Assembly (NCBI GenBank): GCA_945643635.1
Contig: CALZFC010000078.1
Span: 955,001-1,019,000 of the forward strand
Source: Allodiplogaster sudhausi
Lineage: Eukaryota; Nematoda; Chromadorea; Rhabditida; Diplogasteridae
Direction: 5' to 3'
DNA length: 64,000 nt
Numbering within the stretch: position 1 is the stretch's first letter; each line of letters begins with the position of its first letter. The translations under genes and the position numbers were made by a program. The notes below the pieces were generated by a model. That model searched no databases and was not told the DNA's origin. It saw only the letters and a program-made list of their open reading frames with translations. Positions 47,501-58,300 of the stretch are shown one piece after another.

Positions 47501-50500
47501 AAACCCTAAATTTTGGAAAGGCCCCCGCTTAGGCGGGGCCAGCAATTACATTTGAAATATGTCTGAAAAGGATCTCTTATAAGAATTTTGAATATTTCAA
47601 AAAGTAATTACAAACATAAATTTTTTATTGTTGACAAACGCGGCCAGTGTCGGGTGCAATGGTCCTTCCGCTAGAAGAATGTTTGGTAGCGGGCGTGCTT
47701 TAAAGCATCTTAGTTTGAGGTAGACATTCGATCTGGACAACCGAGAGGTGAGTCCTAAACCCTAAATTTTGGAAAGGCCCCCGCTTAGGCGGGGCCAGCA
47801 ATTACATTTGAAATATGTCTGAAAAGGATCTCTTATAAGAATTTTGAATATTTCAAAAAGTAATTACAAACATAAATTTTTTATTGTTGACAAACGCGGC
47901 CAGTGTCGGGTGCAATGGTCCTTCCGCTAGAAGAATGTTTGGTAGCGGGCGTGCTTTAAAGCATCTTAGTTTGAGGTAGACATTCGATCTGGACCACCGA
48001 GAGGTGTGTCCTTTTCTAACGGCTAAGCTTTGGCGCGGCCAACAATTACATTTGAAATATGTTTTTATTTAATTCGTAAAAGAATGTTTTTAGTATTTCA
48101 AAATCAGTTTAAAAAATAAATTTGTGATTGTTGATTAACGCTGCCAGTGTGGACGATCAGGACCAACGAGAGGTGAGTCCTAAACCCTAAATTTTGGAAA
48201 GGCCCCCGCTTAGGCGGGGCCAGCAATTACATTTGAAATATGTCTGAAAAGGATCTCTTATAAGAATTTTGAATATTTCAAAAAGTAATTACAAACATAA
48301 ATTTTTTATTGTTGACAAACGCGGCCAGTGTCGGGTGCAATGGTCCTTCCGCTAGAAGAATGTTTGGTAGCGGGCGTGCTTTAAAGCATCTTAGTTTGAG
48401 GTAGACATTCGATCTGGACCACCGAGAGGTGTGTCCTTTTCTAACGGCTAAGCTTTGGCGCGGCCAACAATTACATTTGAAATATGTTTTTATTTAATTC
48501 GTAAAAGAATGTTTTTAGTATTTCAAAATCAGTTTAAAAAATAAATTTGTGATTGTTGATTAACGCTGCCAGTGTGGACGATCTGGACCAACGAGAGGTG
48601 TGTCCTAAACCATAAATTTTGAAAAGGCCCCCGGTTAGGCGGGGCTAGCAATTACATTTGAAATATGTCTGAATTGATCTCTTATCAAAATTTTTGAATA
48701 TTTCAAAAATTAATTACAAACATACATTTTTTATTGTTGACAAACGCGACCAGTGTCGGGTGCAATGGTCCTTCCGCTAGAAGAATGTTTGGTAGTGGGC
48801 GTGCTTTAAAGCATCTTGATTTGAGGTAGACATTCGATCTGGACAACCGAGAGGTGAGTCCTAAACCCTAAATTTTGGAAAGGCCCCCGCTTAGGCGGGG
48901 CCAGCAATTACATTTGAAATATGTCTGAAAAGGATCTCTTATAAGAATTTTGAATATTTCAAAAAGTAATTACAAACATAAATTTTTTATTGTTGACAAA
49001 CGCGGCCAGTGTCGGGTGCAATGGTCCTTCCGCTAGAAGAATGTTTGGTAGCGGGCGTGCTTTAAAGCATCTTAGTTTGAGGTAGACATTCGATCTGGAC
49101 CACCGAGAGGTGTGTCCTTTTCTAACGGCTAAGCTTTGGCGCGGCCAACAATTACATTTGAAATATGTTTTTATTTAATTCGTAAAAGAATGTTTTTAGT
49201 ATTTCAAAATCAGTTTAAAAAATAAATTTGTGATTGTTGATTAACGCAGCCAGTGTGGACGATCAGGACCAACGAGAGGTGAGTCCTAAACCCTAAATTT
49301 TGGAAAGGCCCCCGCTTAGGCGGGGCCAGCAATTACATTTGAAATATGTCTGAAAAGGATCTCTTATAAGAATTTTGAATATTTCAAAAAGTAATTACAA
49401 ACATAAATTTTTTATTGTTGACAAACGCGGCCAGTGTCGGGTGCAATGGTCCTTCCGCTAGAAGAATGTTTGGTAGCGGGCGTGCTTTAAAGCATCTTAG
49501 TTTGAGGTAGACATTCGATCTGGACAACCGAGAGGTGAGTCCTAAACCCTAAAATTTGGAAAGGCTTCGCTTAAACGGGGCTAACAATTACATTTGAAAT
49601 ATGTTTTTCTTTAATTCGTAAAAGAATGTTTTTAGTATTTCAAAATCAGTTTAAAAAATAAATTTGTGATTGTTGATTAACGCTGCCAGTGTGGACGATC
49701 AGGACCAACGAGAGGTGTGTCCTAAACCATAAATTTTGGAAAGGCCCCCGCTTAGGCGGGGCTAGCAATTACATTTGAAATATGTCTGAATTGATCTCTT
49801 ATCAAAATTTTTGAATATTTCAAAAATTAATTACAAACATATATTTTTATTGTTGACAAACGCGACCTGTGTCGGGTGCAATGGTCCTTCCGCTAGAAGA
49901 ATGTTTGGTAGTGGGCGTGCTTTAAAGCATCTTGATTTGAGGTAGACATTCGATCTGGACAACCGAGAGGTGAGTCCTAAACCCTAAATTTTGGAAAGGC
50001 CCCCGCTTAGGCGGGGCCAGCAATTACATTTGAAATATGTCTGAAAAGGATCTCTTATAAGAATTTTGAATACTTCAAAAAGTAATTACAAACATAAATT
50101 TTTTATTGTTGACAAACGCGGCCAGTGTCGGGCGCAATGGTCCTTCCGCTAGAAGAATGTTTGGTAGCGGGCGTGCTTCAAAGCATCCTGGTTTGAGGTA
50201 GACATTCGATCTGGACAACCGAGAGGTGAGTCCTAAACCCTAAATTTTGGAAAGGCCCCCGCTTAGGCGGGGCCAGCAATTACATTTGAAATATGTCTGA
50301 AAAGGATCTCTTATAAGAATTTTGAATATTTCAAAAAGTAATTACAAACATAAATTTTTTATTGTTGACAAACGCGGCCAGTGTCGGGCGCAATGGTCCT
50401 TCCGCTAGAAGAATGTTTGGTAGCGGGCGTGCTTTAAAGCATCTTAGTTTGAGGTAGACATTCGATCTGGACAACCGAGAGGTGAGTCCTAAACCATAAA

Positions 50501-50681
50501 TTTTGGAAAGGCCCCCGCTTAGGCGTTGCCAGCAATTACATTTGAAATATGTCTGAAAAGGATCTCTTATAAGAATTTTGAATACTTCAAAAAGTAATTA
50601 CAAACATAAATTTTTTATTGTTAACAAACGCGGCCAGTGTCGGGCGCAATGGTCCTTCCGCTAGAAGAATGTTTGGTAGCG

Positions 50682-52612
50682 AGGGGGGGGGGTTTCAAAG
50701 CATCTTGGTTTGAGGTAGACATTCGATCTGGAAAACCGAGAGGTGAGTCCTAAACCCTAAATTTTGGAAAGGCCCCCGCTTAGGCGGGGCCAGCAATTAC
50801 ATTTGAAATATGTCTGAAAAGGATCTCTTATAAGAATTTTGAATATTTCAAAAAGTAATTACAAACATAAATTTTTTTTTGTTGACAAACGCGGCCAGTG
50901 TCGGGTGCAATGGTCCTTCCGCTAGAAGAATGTTTGGTAGCGGGCGTGCTTTAAAGCATCTTAGTTTGAGGTAGACATTCGATCTGGACCAGCGAGAGGT
51001 GTGTCCTTTTCTAACGGCTAAGCTTTGGCGCGGCCAACAATTACATTTGAAATATGTTTGTATTTAATTCGTAAAAGAATGTTTTTAGTATTTCAAAATC
51101 AGTTTAAAAAATAAATTTGTGATTGTTGATTAACGCTGCCAGTGTGGACGATCTGGACCACCGAGAGGTGTGTCCTAAACCATAAATTTTGAAAAGGCCC
51201 CGGTTAGGCGGGGCTAGCAATTACATTTGAAATATGTCTGAATTGATCTCTTATCAAAATTTTTGAATATTTCAAAAATTAATTACAAACATACATTTTT
51301 TATTGTTGACAAACGCGACCAGTGTCGGGTGCAATGGTCCTTCCGCTAGAAGAATGTTTGGTAGTGGGCGTGCTTTAAAGCATCTTGATTTGAGGTAGAC
51401 ATTCGATCTGGACAACCGAGAGGTGAGTCCTAAACCCTAAATTTTGGAAAGGCCCCCGCTTAGGCGGGGCCAGCAATTACATTTGAAATATGTCTGAAAA
51501 GGATCTCTTATAAGAATTTTGAATATTTCAAAAAGTAATTACAAACATAAATTTTTTATTGTTGACAAACGCGGCCAGTGTCGGGTGCAATGGTCCTTCC
51601 GCTAGAAGAATGTTTGGTAGCGGGCGTGCTTTAAAGCATCTTAGTTTGAGGTAGACATTCGATCTGGACCACCGAGAGGTGTGTCCTTTTCTAACGGCTA
51701 AGCTTTGGCGCGGCCAACAATTACATTTGAAATATGTTTTTATTTAATTCGTAAAAGAATGTTTTTAGTATTTCAAAATCAGTTTAAAAAATAAATTTGT
51801 GATTGTTGATTAACGCTGCCAGTGTGGACGATCAGGACAACCGAGAGGTGAGTCCTAAACCCTAAATTTTGGAAAGGCCCCCGCTTAGGCGGGGCCAGCA
51901 ATTACATTTGAAATATGTCTGAAAAGGATCTCTTATAAGAATTTTGAATATTTCAAAAAGTAATTACAAACATAAATTTTTTATTGTTGACAAACGCGGC
52001 CAGTGTCGGGCGCAATGGTCCTTCCGCTAGAAGAATGTTTGGTAGCGGGCGTGCTTTAAAGCATCTTAGTTTGAGGTAGACATTCGATCTGGACAACCGA
52101 GAGGTGAGTCCTAAACCATAAATTTTGGAAAGGCCCCCGCTTAGGCGTTGCCAGCAATTACATTTGAAATATGTCTGAAAAGGATCTCTTATAAGAATTT
52201 TGAATACTTCAAAAAGTAATTACAAACATAAATTTTTTATTGTTAACAAACGCGGCCAGTGTCGGGCGCAATGGTCCTTCCGCTAGAAGAATGTTTGGTA
52301 GCGAGGGGGGGGGTTTCAAAGCATCTTGGTTTGAGGTAGACATTCGATCTGGAAAACCGAGAGGTGAGTCCTAAACCCTAAATTTTGGAAAGGCCCCCGC
52401 TTAGGCGGGGCCAGCAATTACATTTGAAATATGTCTGAAAAGGATCTCTTATAAGAATTTTGAATATTTCAAAAAGTAATTACAAACATAAATTTTTTTT
52501 TGTTGACAAACGCGGCCAGTGTCGGGTGCAATGGTCCTTCCGCTAGAAGAATGTTTGGTAGCGGGCGTGCTTTAAAGCATCTTAGTTTGAGGTAGACATT
52601 CGATCTGGACCA
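50682..52612 (+). repeat. 1.62-kb duplication block with G-run variants
   Basis: G runs at 50683-50692 and 52305-52313, GAAAACCGAG at about 50731 and 52352, and a long T run at about 50873 and 52495 all repeat at an offset of 1621-1622 bp. The transposon sits in the second copy. Confidence 0.85.
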
Positions 52613-52637
52613 CACACAAGAAAAGAAAGCGTTGAAA
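52613..52637 (+). repeat. Left terminal inverted repeat
   Basis: Starts CACACAAGAAAAG and includes the first AAGCGTT motif at 52627-52633. Confidence 0.85.
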
Positions 52638-52788
52638 ACTACGCTTTTGGCTACGGTTTGAATCGTCATAGAAAATCCTAACGGTTAGGACCGTAGGAAT
52701 CGGGTCATTTCAAAGCGTTGGTTTGAAAGCGTTGGGTAAGAAAGCGTTAGAAGCCCTCGGTGAGGGCAAAGCGTTGAGACTAACGCTT
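52627..52788. repeat. Left subterminal AAGCGTT cluster
   Basis: Six exact AAGCGTT/AACGCTT motifs, mostly in the same orientation, within about 160 bp of the left end. Candidate transposase-binding repeats. Confidence 0.7.
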
Positions 52789-52839
52789 TCGTCTCATCAT
52801 CGCACCTGCACCGTCCACCGCCTAATTCTCGCTCATTTA

Positions 52840-52859
52840 TCACTCTCTCTCTCTCTATC

Positions 52860-52890
<31 letters not shown>

Positions 52891-53365
52891 TCTATCGTCT
52901 CTGCCTCCACCATCCTCCGGATCAGGTTTTGCTAATTATCTCACTTTTGCGAACAGCATATTTAACTGTTTTCGGCCCTTCTGTGACCAAAACAACAGTT
53001 AAATAGAATAAAACTAAAATAAAGTTCGCAAAAGTCGATTAATTAGCTAACCTGTTATCCGTTGCGATGTAGGGAGTCGTTGTCGTCGCTTGAACCTAGA
53101 GGTAGACAGAGAGAGAGAGAGAAAGACATTTTGCTCCTGACCGAACCCGAACCACCACCCCCCGCGCGCAATTTTCCCACGTTAACCACCAGGCCACCAA
53201 CCCACCCAAGAACCTTCCGGCATTGGATAACCTAGTGATAGGGCCCCCCCAGGTCATTTGTGCACAGATGTTCTTCTCTCTCTCTCTCATCTTTCTTTCT
53301 CTCTCTCATCTCTCTTTCGTTCTCTCGCCTCTCTTTCTCTCTCATCTCTTTTCTTCTCCCTCTGT
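52840..53365 (-). repeat. CT tracts in the transposon left half
   Basis: CT at about 52840-52895 and 53270-53365, with a short GA tract at 53107-53124. Confidence 0.85.
52919..53060. repeat. Nested palindromic element inside the transposon
   Basis: Imperfect inverted repeat: GGATCAGGTTTTGCTAATTA, ACTTTTGCGAAC and TATTTAACTGTT on the left are mirrored by AACAGTTAAATA, GTTCGCAAAAGT and TTAGCTAACCTGTTATCC on the right, around a loop of about 20-25 bases. A small foldback (MITE-like) insertion is likely. Confidence 0.65.
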
Positions 53366-53373
53366 CCATGTCT

Positions 53374-53469
53374 ATTAATGATACTAAATGTTTTTTCGAA
53401 TAATTAACACTACAAATGTAAAACAAAGTGGAAGATTTGTGTTTCGCCTTCATTCACAGCCTGTTAATT
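53374..53469 (+). repeat. Direct repeat copy 1 within the transposon
   Basis: ATTAATG, ACTAAATGTTTTTT, AATTAACAC, ACAAAGTGGAAGA and CCTGTTAA landmarks occur in the same order as in 54858-54947. Confidence 0.75.
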
Positions 53470-53584
53470 GTAAGTTGTTTGAGATGCGTGAGAACGGTAA
53501 TTTGCATAGTAATAGTTGCTGAATGTGTGCTAATGAGCGAAATACTTTGCGATTATACATGCACTCATTGTCTTGCTCACTGCG

Positions 53585-53596
53585 GAGAGGGAGAGA

Positions 53597-53628
<32 letters not shown>

Positions 53629-53802
53629 CAGAGACAGGCACAGAGAACGACAGACAGAGAAAGAGAGAGAAGGAGAGAGAGAGAGAGAGAGAGAGAGAAG
53701 AAGAAGGCGAGAGAGAGAAGAAGGCGAGAGAAGGAAAGACAGATGGATACAGCATTTCAAGTGGGGTCGGATGCGATCGATCAGCATGCAGTGCCGAGAG
53801 AC

Positions 53803-53854
<52 letters not shown>

Positions 53855-53900
53855 GAAGAGAGAGAGAAAGAGAGAGAGAGACAGAGGAAGAGAGTGAGTA
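53585..53900 (+). repeat. Long GA tract in the transposon
   Basis: About 315 bp of imperfect (GA)n with a short unique island near 53740-53800. Confidence 0.85.
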
Positions 53901-54857
53901 AACAGTGGTTATGTTAGGCGACGAAGAATATAACGAAAAAAAAAACATATGTCTTCGTCTTAGTTTCCATTATTATTTCTTTTCTTTTCTTCTCTTTTTA
54001 CTTCTCATTTTACCACGTGTGTTACATCTAGTGTTCCATGTTACACCGTATAAATTGAAAAAAAAATTGAAGAAAGTGATTGTAGGGAATAAAATTTTCA
54101 AGCCCTTACGACTCAAGCTCGATATTACAGTTTATTTTTGTGTGAGTACAGGAAATAACAATCCTTCAAACAGAACAAGAATGCAACATTTACAAGCATA
54201 GGGAGACTTATTCACAGATTTAAAACCCGGTACACATCTAACAACGGCATTTTTTTCTGAAATAGAATAAATATAGGTCAAAAAGAACAAGGAATTTTTT
54301 ACAGAAATTAGTCAAACAACGACTAGTAGACAGAAAAACTGAGCGAGGATTAATTCGTACGAGGTAAAAGTTCAACCCTTCCACGATGAGTGAATTCTAA
54401 AGCAAAGCACATAGAATATAAGATAGTCAACAAAGTTAAAATTAGAAAAATAGAAATAAGTGAGAAGGCCACGATTTCTATCCTTCACTGTACAATTTCG
54501 CTGTATAACTAGGCTCCATTCACTGTACCAGACGAAAAGAGGGTATTGATCCGCCTTGCTAACACATTTGCCGTATTCGATTTTGGCGCGTAGGTCGGAA
54601 CTTGCATGAGCAGACAGAGAAAGCCCCAAAGGTCAGCGACTTCCTTGTCGAATCGAAGATGAAAGAGGAAGTGAGTAGCTTATTCAGCTACGTCAAATTA
54701 ACAATATAAACAAAACTAAAAGAGTTGGAGACCAAAAAATATCACGAAATTAAATACATATTTAGTGTGTCATATGATTTCAATACTTATCAGAAAACAA
54801 TTTTCCGGCCGCAGAGTATTTCTAACGCTTTCCAAAACCCAAAAGCTTTCAATCTCC

Positions 54858-54947
54858 ATTAATGTGACTAAATGTTTTTTTTTCTTTTCCAAATCATTAA
54901 CACGACGAATGTTAGACAAAGTGGAAGAGTTAACAACCTGTTAAATA
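54858..54947 (+). repeat. Direct repeat copy 2 within the transposon
   Basis: Diverged copy of 53374-53469, offset about 1484 bp. Each copy is followed within about 115 bp by a long GA tract. Confidence 0.75.
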
Positions 54948-55034
54948 AGAGAGACAGTGAAGAGAGAGACAGAGAGAGAGAGAGAGAACGAGAGAGACAG
55001 TGAAGAGAAAGTGAAAGAGAGTGAGAGAGACAGT

Positions 55035-55082
<48 letters not shown>

Positions 55083-55085
55083 TGC
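54948..55085 (+). repeat. GA tract in the transposon right half
   Basis: (GA)n with a repeated GACAGTGAAGAGA phrase. The 53905-54850 interval is AT-rich with no recognised gene. Confidence 0.85.
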
Positions 55086-55325
55086 AAATGATAGTGGTAA
55101 TGAAGAGAGAAGCCGATCGCAGATAATTTTGGGAAGCGTACTCCGCAACGCTTTGCAATGAAAAGCGTTGCGATCAACGCTTTGCAAAGCTGAAAATCGT
55201 TGCGATCAACGCTTTGCAAACCTGAAAAGCGTTGGGGGGTCTACGCTTTCCAAAAAGTCGGCCGAGGCGCCTCTAAAAGCGTCATTCTCAACGCTTTCAA
55301 CCCCAACGATATGGCCAAAACGCGT

Positions 55326-55350
55326 TCTCAACGCTTTATTTTCTTGTGTG
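55326..55350 (-). repeat. Right terminal inverted repeat
   Basis: The reverse complement starts CACACAAGAAAATAAAGCG and differs from the left end at positions 13 and 24. Confidence 0.85.
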
Positions 55351-55352
55351 CA

Positions 55353-58300
55353 GCGAGAGGTGTGTCCTTTTCTAACGGCTAAGCTTTGGCGCGGCCAACA
55401 ATTACATTTGAAATATGTTTGTATTTAATTCGTAAAAGAATGTTTTTAGTATTTCAAAATCAGTTTAAAAAATAAATTTGTGATTGTTGATTAACGCTGC
55501 CAGTGTGGACGATCTGGACCAACGAGAGGTGTGTCCTAAACCATAAATTTTGGAAAGGCCCCCGCTTAGGCGGGGCCAGCAATTACATTTGAAATATGTC
55601 TGAAAAGGATCTCTTATAAGAATTTTGAATATTTCAAAAAGTAATTACAAACATAAATTTTTTATTGTTGACAAACGCGGCCAGTGTCGGGTGCAATGGT
55701 CCTTCCGCTAGAAGAATGTTTGGTAGCGGGCGTGCTTTAAAGCATCTTAGTTTGAGGTAGACATTCGATCTGGACCACCGAGAGGTGTGTCCTTTTCTAA
55801 CGGCTAAGCTTTGGCGCGGCCAACAATTACATTTGAAATATGTTTTTATTTAATTCGTAAAAGAATGTTTTTAGTATTTCAAAATCAGTTTAAAAAATAA
55901 ATTTGTGATTGTTGATTAACGCTGCCAGTGTGGACGATCAGGACCAACGAGAGGTGAGTCCTAAACCCTAAATTTTGGAAAGGCCCCCGCTTAGGCGGGG
56001 CCAGCAATTACATTTGAAATATGTCTGAAAAGGATCTCTTATAAGAATTTTGAATATTTCAAAAAGTAATTACAAACATAATTTTTTTATTGTTGACAAA
56101 CGCGGCCAGTGTCGGGTGCAATGGTCCTTCCGCTAGAAGAATGTTTGGTAGCGGGCGTGCTTTAAAGCATCTTAGTTTGAGGTAGACATTCGATCTGGAC
56201 AACCGAGAGGTGAGTCCTAAACCCTAAAATTTGGAAAGGCTTCGCTTAAACGGGGCTAACAATTACATTTGAAATATGCTTTTATTTAATTCGTAAAAGA
56301 ATGTTTTTAGTATTTCAAAATCAGTTTAAAAAATAAATTTGTGATTGTTGATTAACGCTGCCAGTGTGGACGATCTGGACCAACGAGAGGTGTGTCCTAA
56401 ACCATAAATTTTGAAAAGGCCCCCGGTTAGGCGGGGCTAGCAATTACATTTGAAATATGTCTGAATTGATCTCTTATCAAAATTTTTGAATATTTCAAAA
56501 ATTAATTACAAACATACATTTTTTATTGTTGACAAACGCGACCAGTGTCGGGTGCAATGGTCCTTCCGCTAGAAGAATGTTTGGTAGCGGGCGTGCTTTA
56601 AAGCATCTTAGTTTGAGGTAGACATTCGATCTGGACCACCGAGAGGTGTGTCCTTTTCTAACGGCTAAGCTTTGGCGCGGCCAACAATTACATTTGAAAT
56701 ATGTTTTTATTTAATTCGTAAAAGAATGTTTTTAGTATTTCAAAATCAGTTTAAAAAATAAATTTGTGATTGTTGATTAACGCTGCCAGTGTGGACGATC
56801 AGGACCAACGAGAGGTGAGTCCTAAACCCTAAATTTTGGAAAGGCCCCCGCTTAGGCGGGGCCAGCAATTACATTTGAAATATGTCTGAAAAGGATCTCT
56901 TATAAGAATTTTGAATATTTCAAAAAGTAATTACAAACATAAATTTTTTATTGTTGACAAACGCGGCCAGTGTCGGGTGCAATGGTCCTTCCGCTAGAAG
57001 AATGTTTGGTAGCGGGCGTGCTTTAAAGCATCTTAGTTTGAGGTAGACATTCGATCTGGACAACCGAGAGGTGAGTCCTAAACCCTAAAATTTGGAAAGG
57101 CTTCGCTTAAACGGGGCTAACAATTACATTTGAAATATGTTTTTCTTTAATTCGTAAAAGAATGTTTTTAGTATTTCAAAATCAGTTTAAAAAATAAATT
57201 TGTGATTGTTGATTAACGCTGCCAGTGTGGACGATCAGGACCAACGAGAGGTGTGTCCTAAACCATAAATTTTGGAAAGGCCCCCGCTTAGGCGGGGCTA
57301 GCAATTACATTTGAAATATGTCTGAATTGATCTCTTATCAAAATTTTTGAATATTTCAAAAATTAATTACAAACATACATTTTTTATTGTTGACAAACGC
57401 GACCAGTGTCGGGTGCAATGGTCCTTCCGCTAGAAGAATGTTTGGTAGTGGGCGTGCTTTAAAGCATCTTGATTTGAGGTAGACATTCGATCTGGACAAC
57501 CGAGAGGTGAGTCCTAAACCCTAAATTTTGGAAAGGCCCCCGCTTAGGCGGGGCCAGCAATTACATTTGAAATATGTCTGAAAAGGATCTCTTATAAGAA
57601 TTTTGAATATTTCAAAAAGTAATTACAAACATAAATTTTTTATTGTTGACAAACGCGGCCAGTGTCGGGTGCAATGGTCCTTCCGCTAGAAGAATGTTTG
57701 GTAGCGGGCGTGCTTTAAAGCATCTTAGTTTGAGGTAGACATTCGATCTGGACCACCGAGAGGTGTGTCCTTTTCTAACGGCTAAGCTTTGGCGCGGCCA
57801 ACAATTACATTTGAAATATGTTTTTATTTAATTCGTAAAAGAATGTTTTTAGTATTTCAAAATCAGTTTAAAAAATAAATTTGTGATTGTTGATTAACGC
57901 TGCCAGTGTGGACGATCAGGACCAACGAGAGGTGAGTCCTAAACCCTAAATTTTGGAAAGGCCCCCGCTTAGGCGGGGCCAGCAATTACATTTGAAATAT
58001 GTCTGAAAAGGATCTCTTATAAGAATTTTGAATATTTCAAAAAGTAATTACAAACATAATTTTTTTATTGTTGACAAACGCGGCCAGTGTCGGGTGCAAT
58101 GGTCCTTCCGCTAGAAGAATGTTTGGTAGCGGGCGTGCTTTAAAGCATCTTAGTTTGAGGTAGACATTCGATCTGGACAACCGAGAGGTGAGTCCTAAAC
58201 CCTAAAATTTGGAAAGGCTTCGCTTAAACGGGGCTAACAATTACATTTGAAATATGCTTTTATTTAATTCGTAAAAGAATGTTTTTAGTATTTCAAAATC

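Larger units (their letters stand above)
14806..52612 (+). repeat. Satellite DNA array, 256-bp monomer with 169- and 180-bp classes
   Basis: About 37.8 kb of head-to-tail repeats, on the order of 150 units. The basic period is 256 bp, measured between identical landmarks (16465, 16721, 16977, 17233). The unit holds AAACGCGGCCAGTGTCGGG, CTTCCGCTAGAAGAATG and GACAACCGAGAGGTGAGTCC landmarks. No reading frame of useful length crosses the array, so it is non-coding. 14806-33076 is mostly 256-bp class A; 33077-52612 mixes classes A, B, C and E. The left edge starts inside a monomer. It is likely pericentromeric or centromeric by type, which is inference. Confidence 0.97.
54825..55341. repeat. Right subterminal AAGCGTT cluster
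   Basis: Eight exact motifs in mixed orientation plus degenerate ones, most within 55145-55341. Confidence 0.7.
52613..55350. mobile_element. Non-autonomous DNA transposon with 25-bp TIRs
   Basis: Terminal inverted repeats 52613-52637 and 55326-55350 match at 23 of 25 positions and start CACACAAGAAAA. CA at 52611-52612 and 55351-52 is a 2-bp target duplication: the paralogous unit at 50981-51000 reads GGACCAGCGAG uninterrupted. AAGCGTT or its complement occurs 14 times, 6 near the left end and 8 near the right, like the subterminal motifs of CACTA/EnSpm elements, to which the CAC...GTG ends also fit. No transposase frame was recognised; the interior is GA/CT tracts and AT-rich sequence, so it would depend on an enzyme supplied elsewhere. 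The superfamily assignment is tentative. Confidence 0.85.

Noticed and set aside
14806..52612. CRISPR array
   Set aside because: The whole 256-bp unit is conserved with no unique spacers, and the context is eukaryotic.
54372..54629. 85-codon minus-strand frame inside the transposon
   Set aside because: No transposase motif (no catalytic DDE/D pattern). Too short to support as a gene.
53374..54947. LTR retrotransposon bounded by the two direct repeats
   Set aside because: Repeats are only about 90 bp, lack TG...CA ends, and no primer-binding site, gag or pol is present between them.
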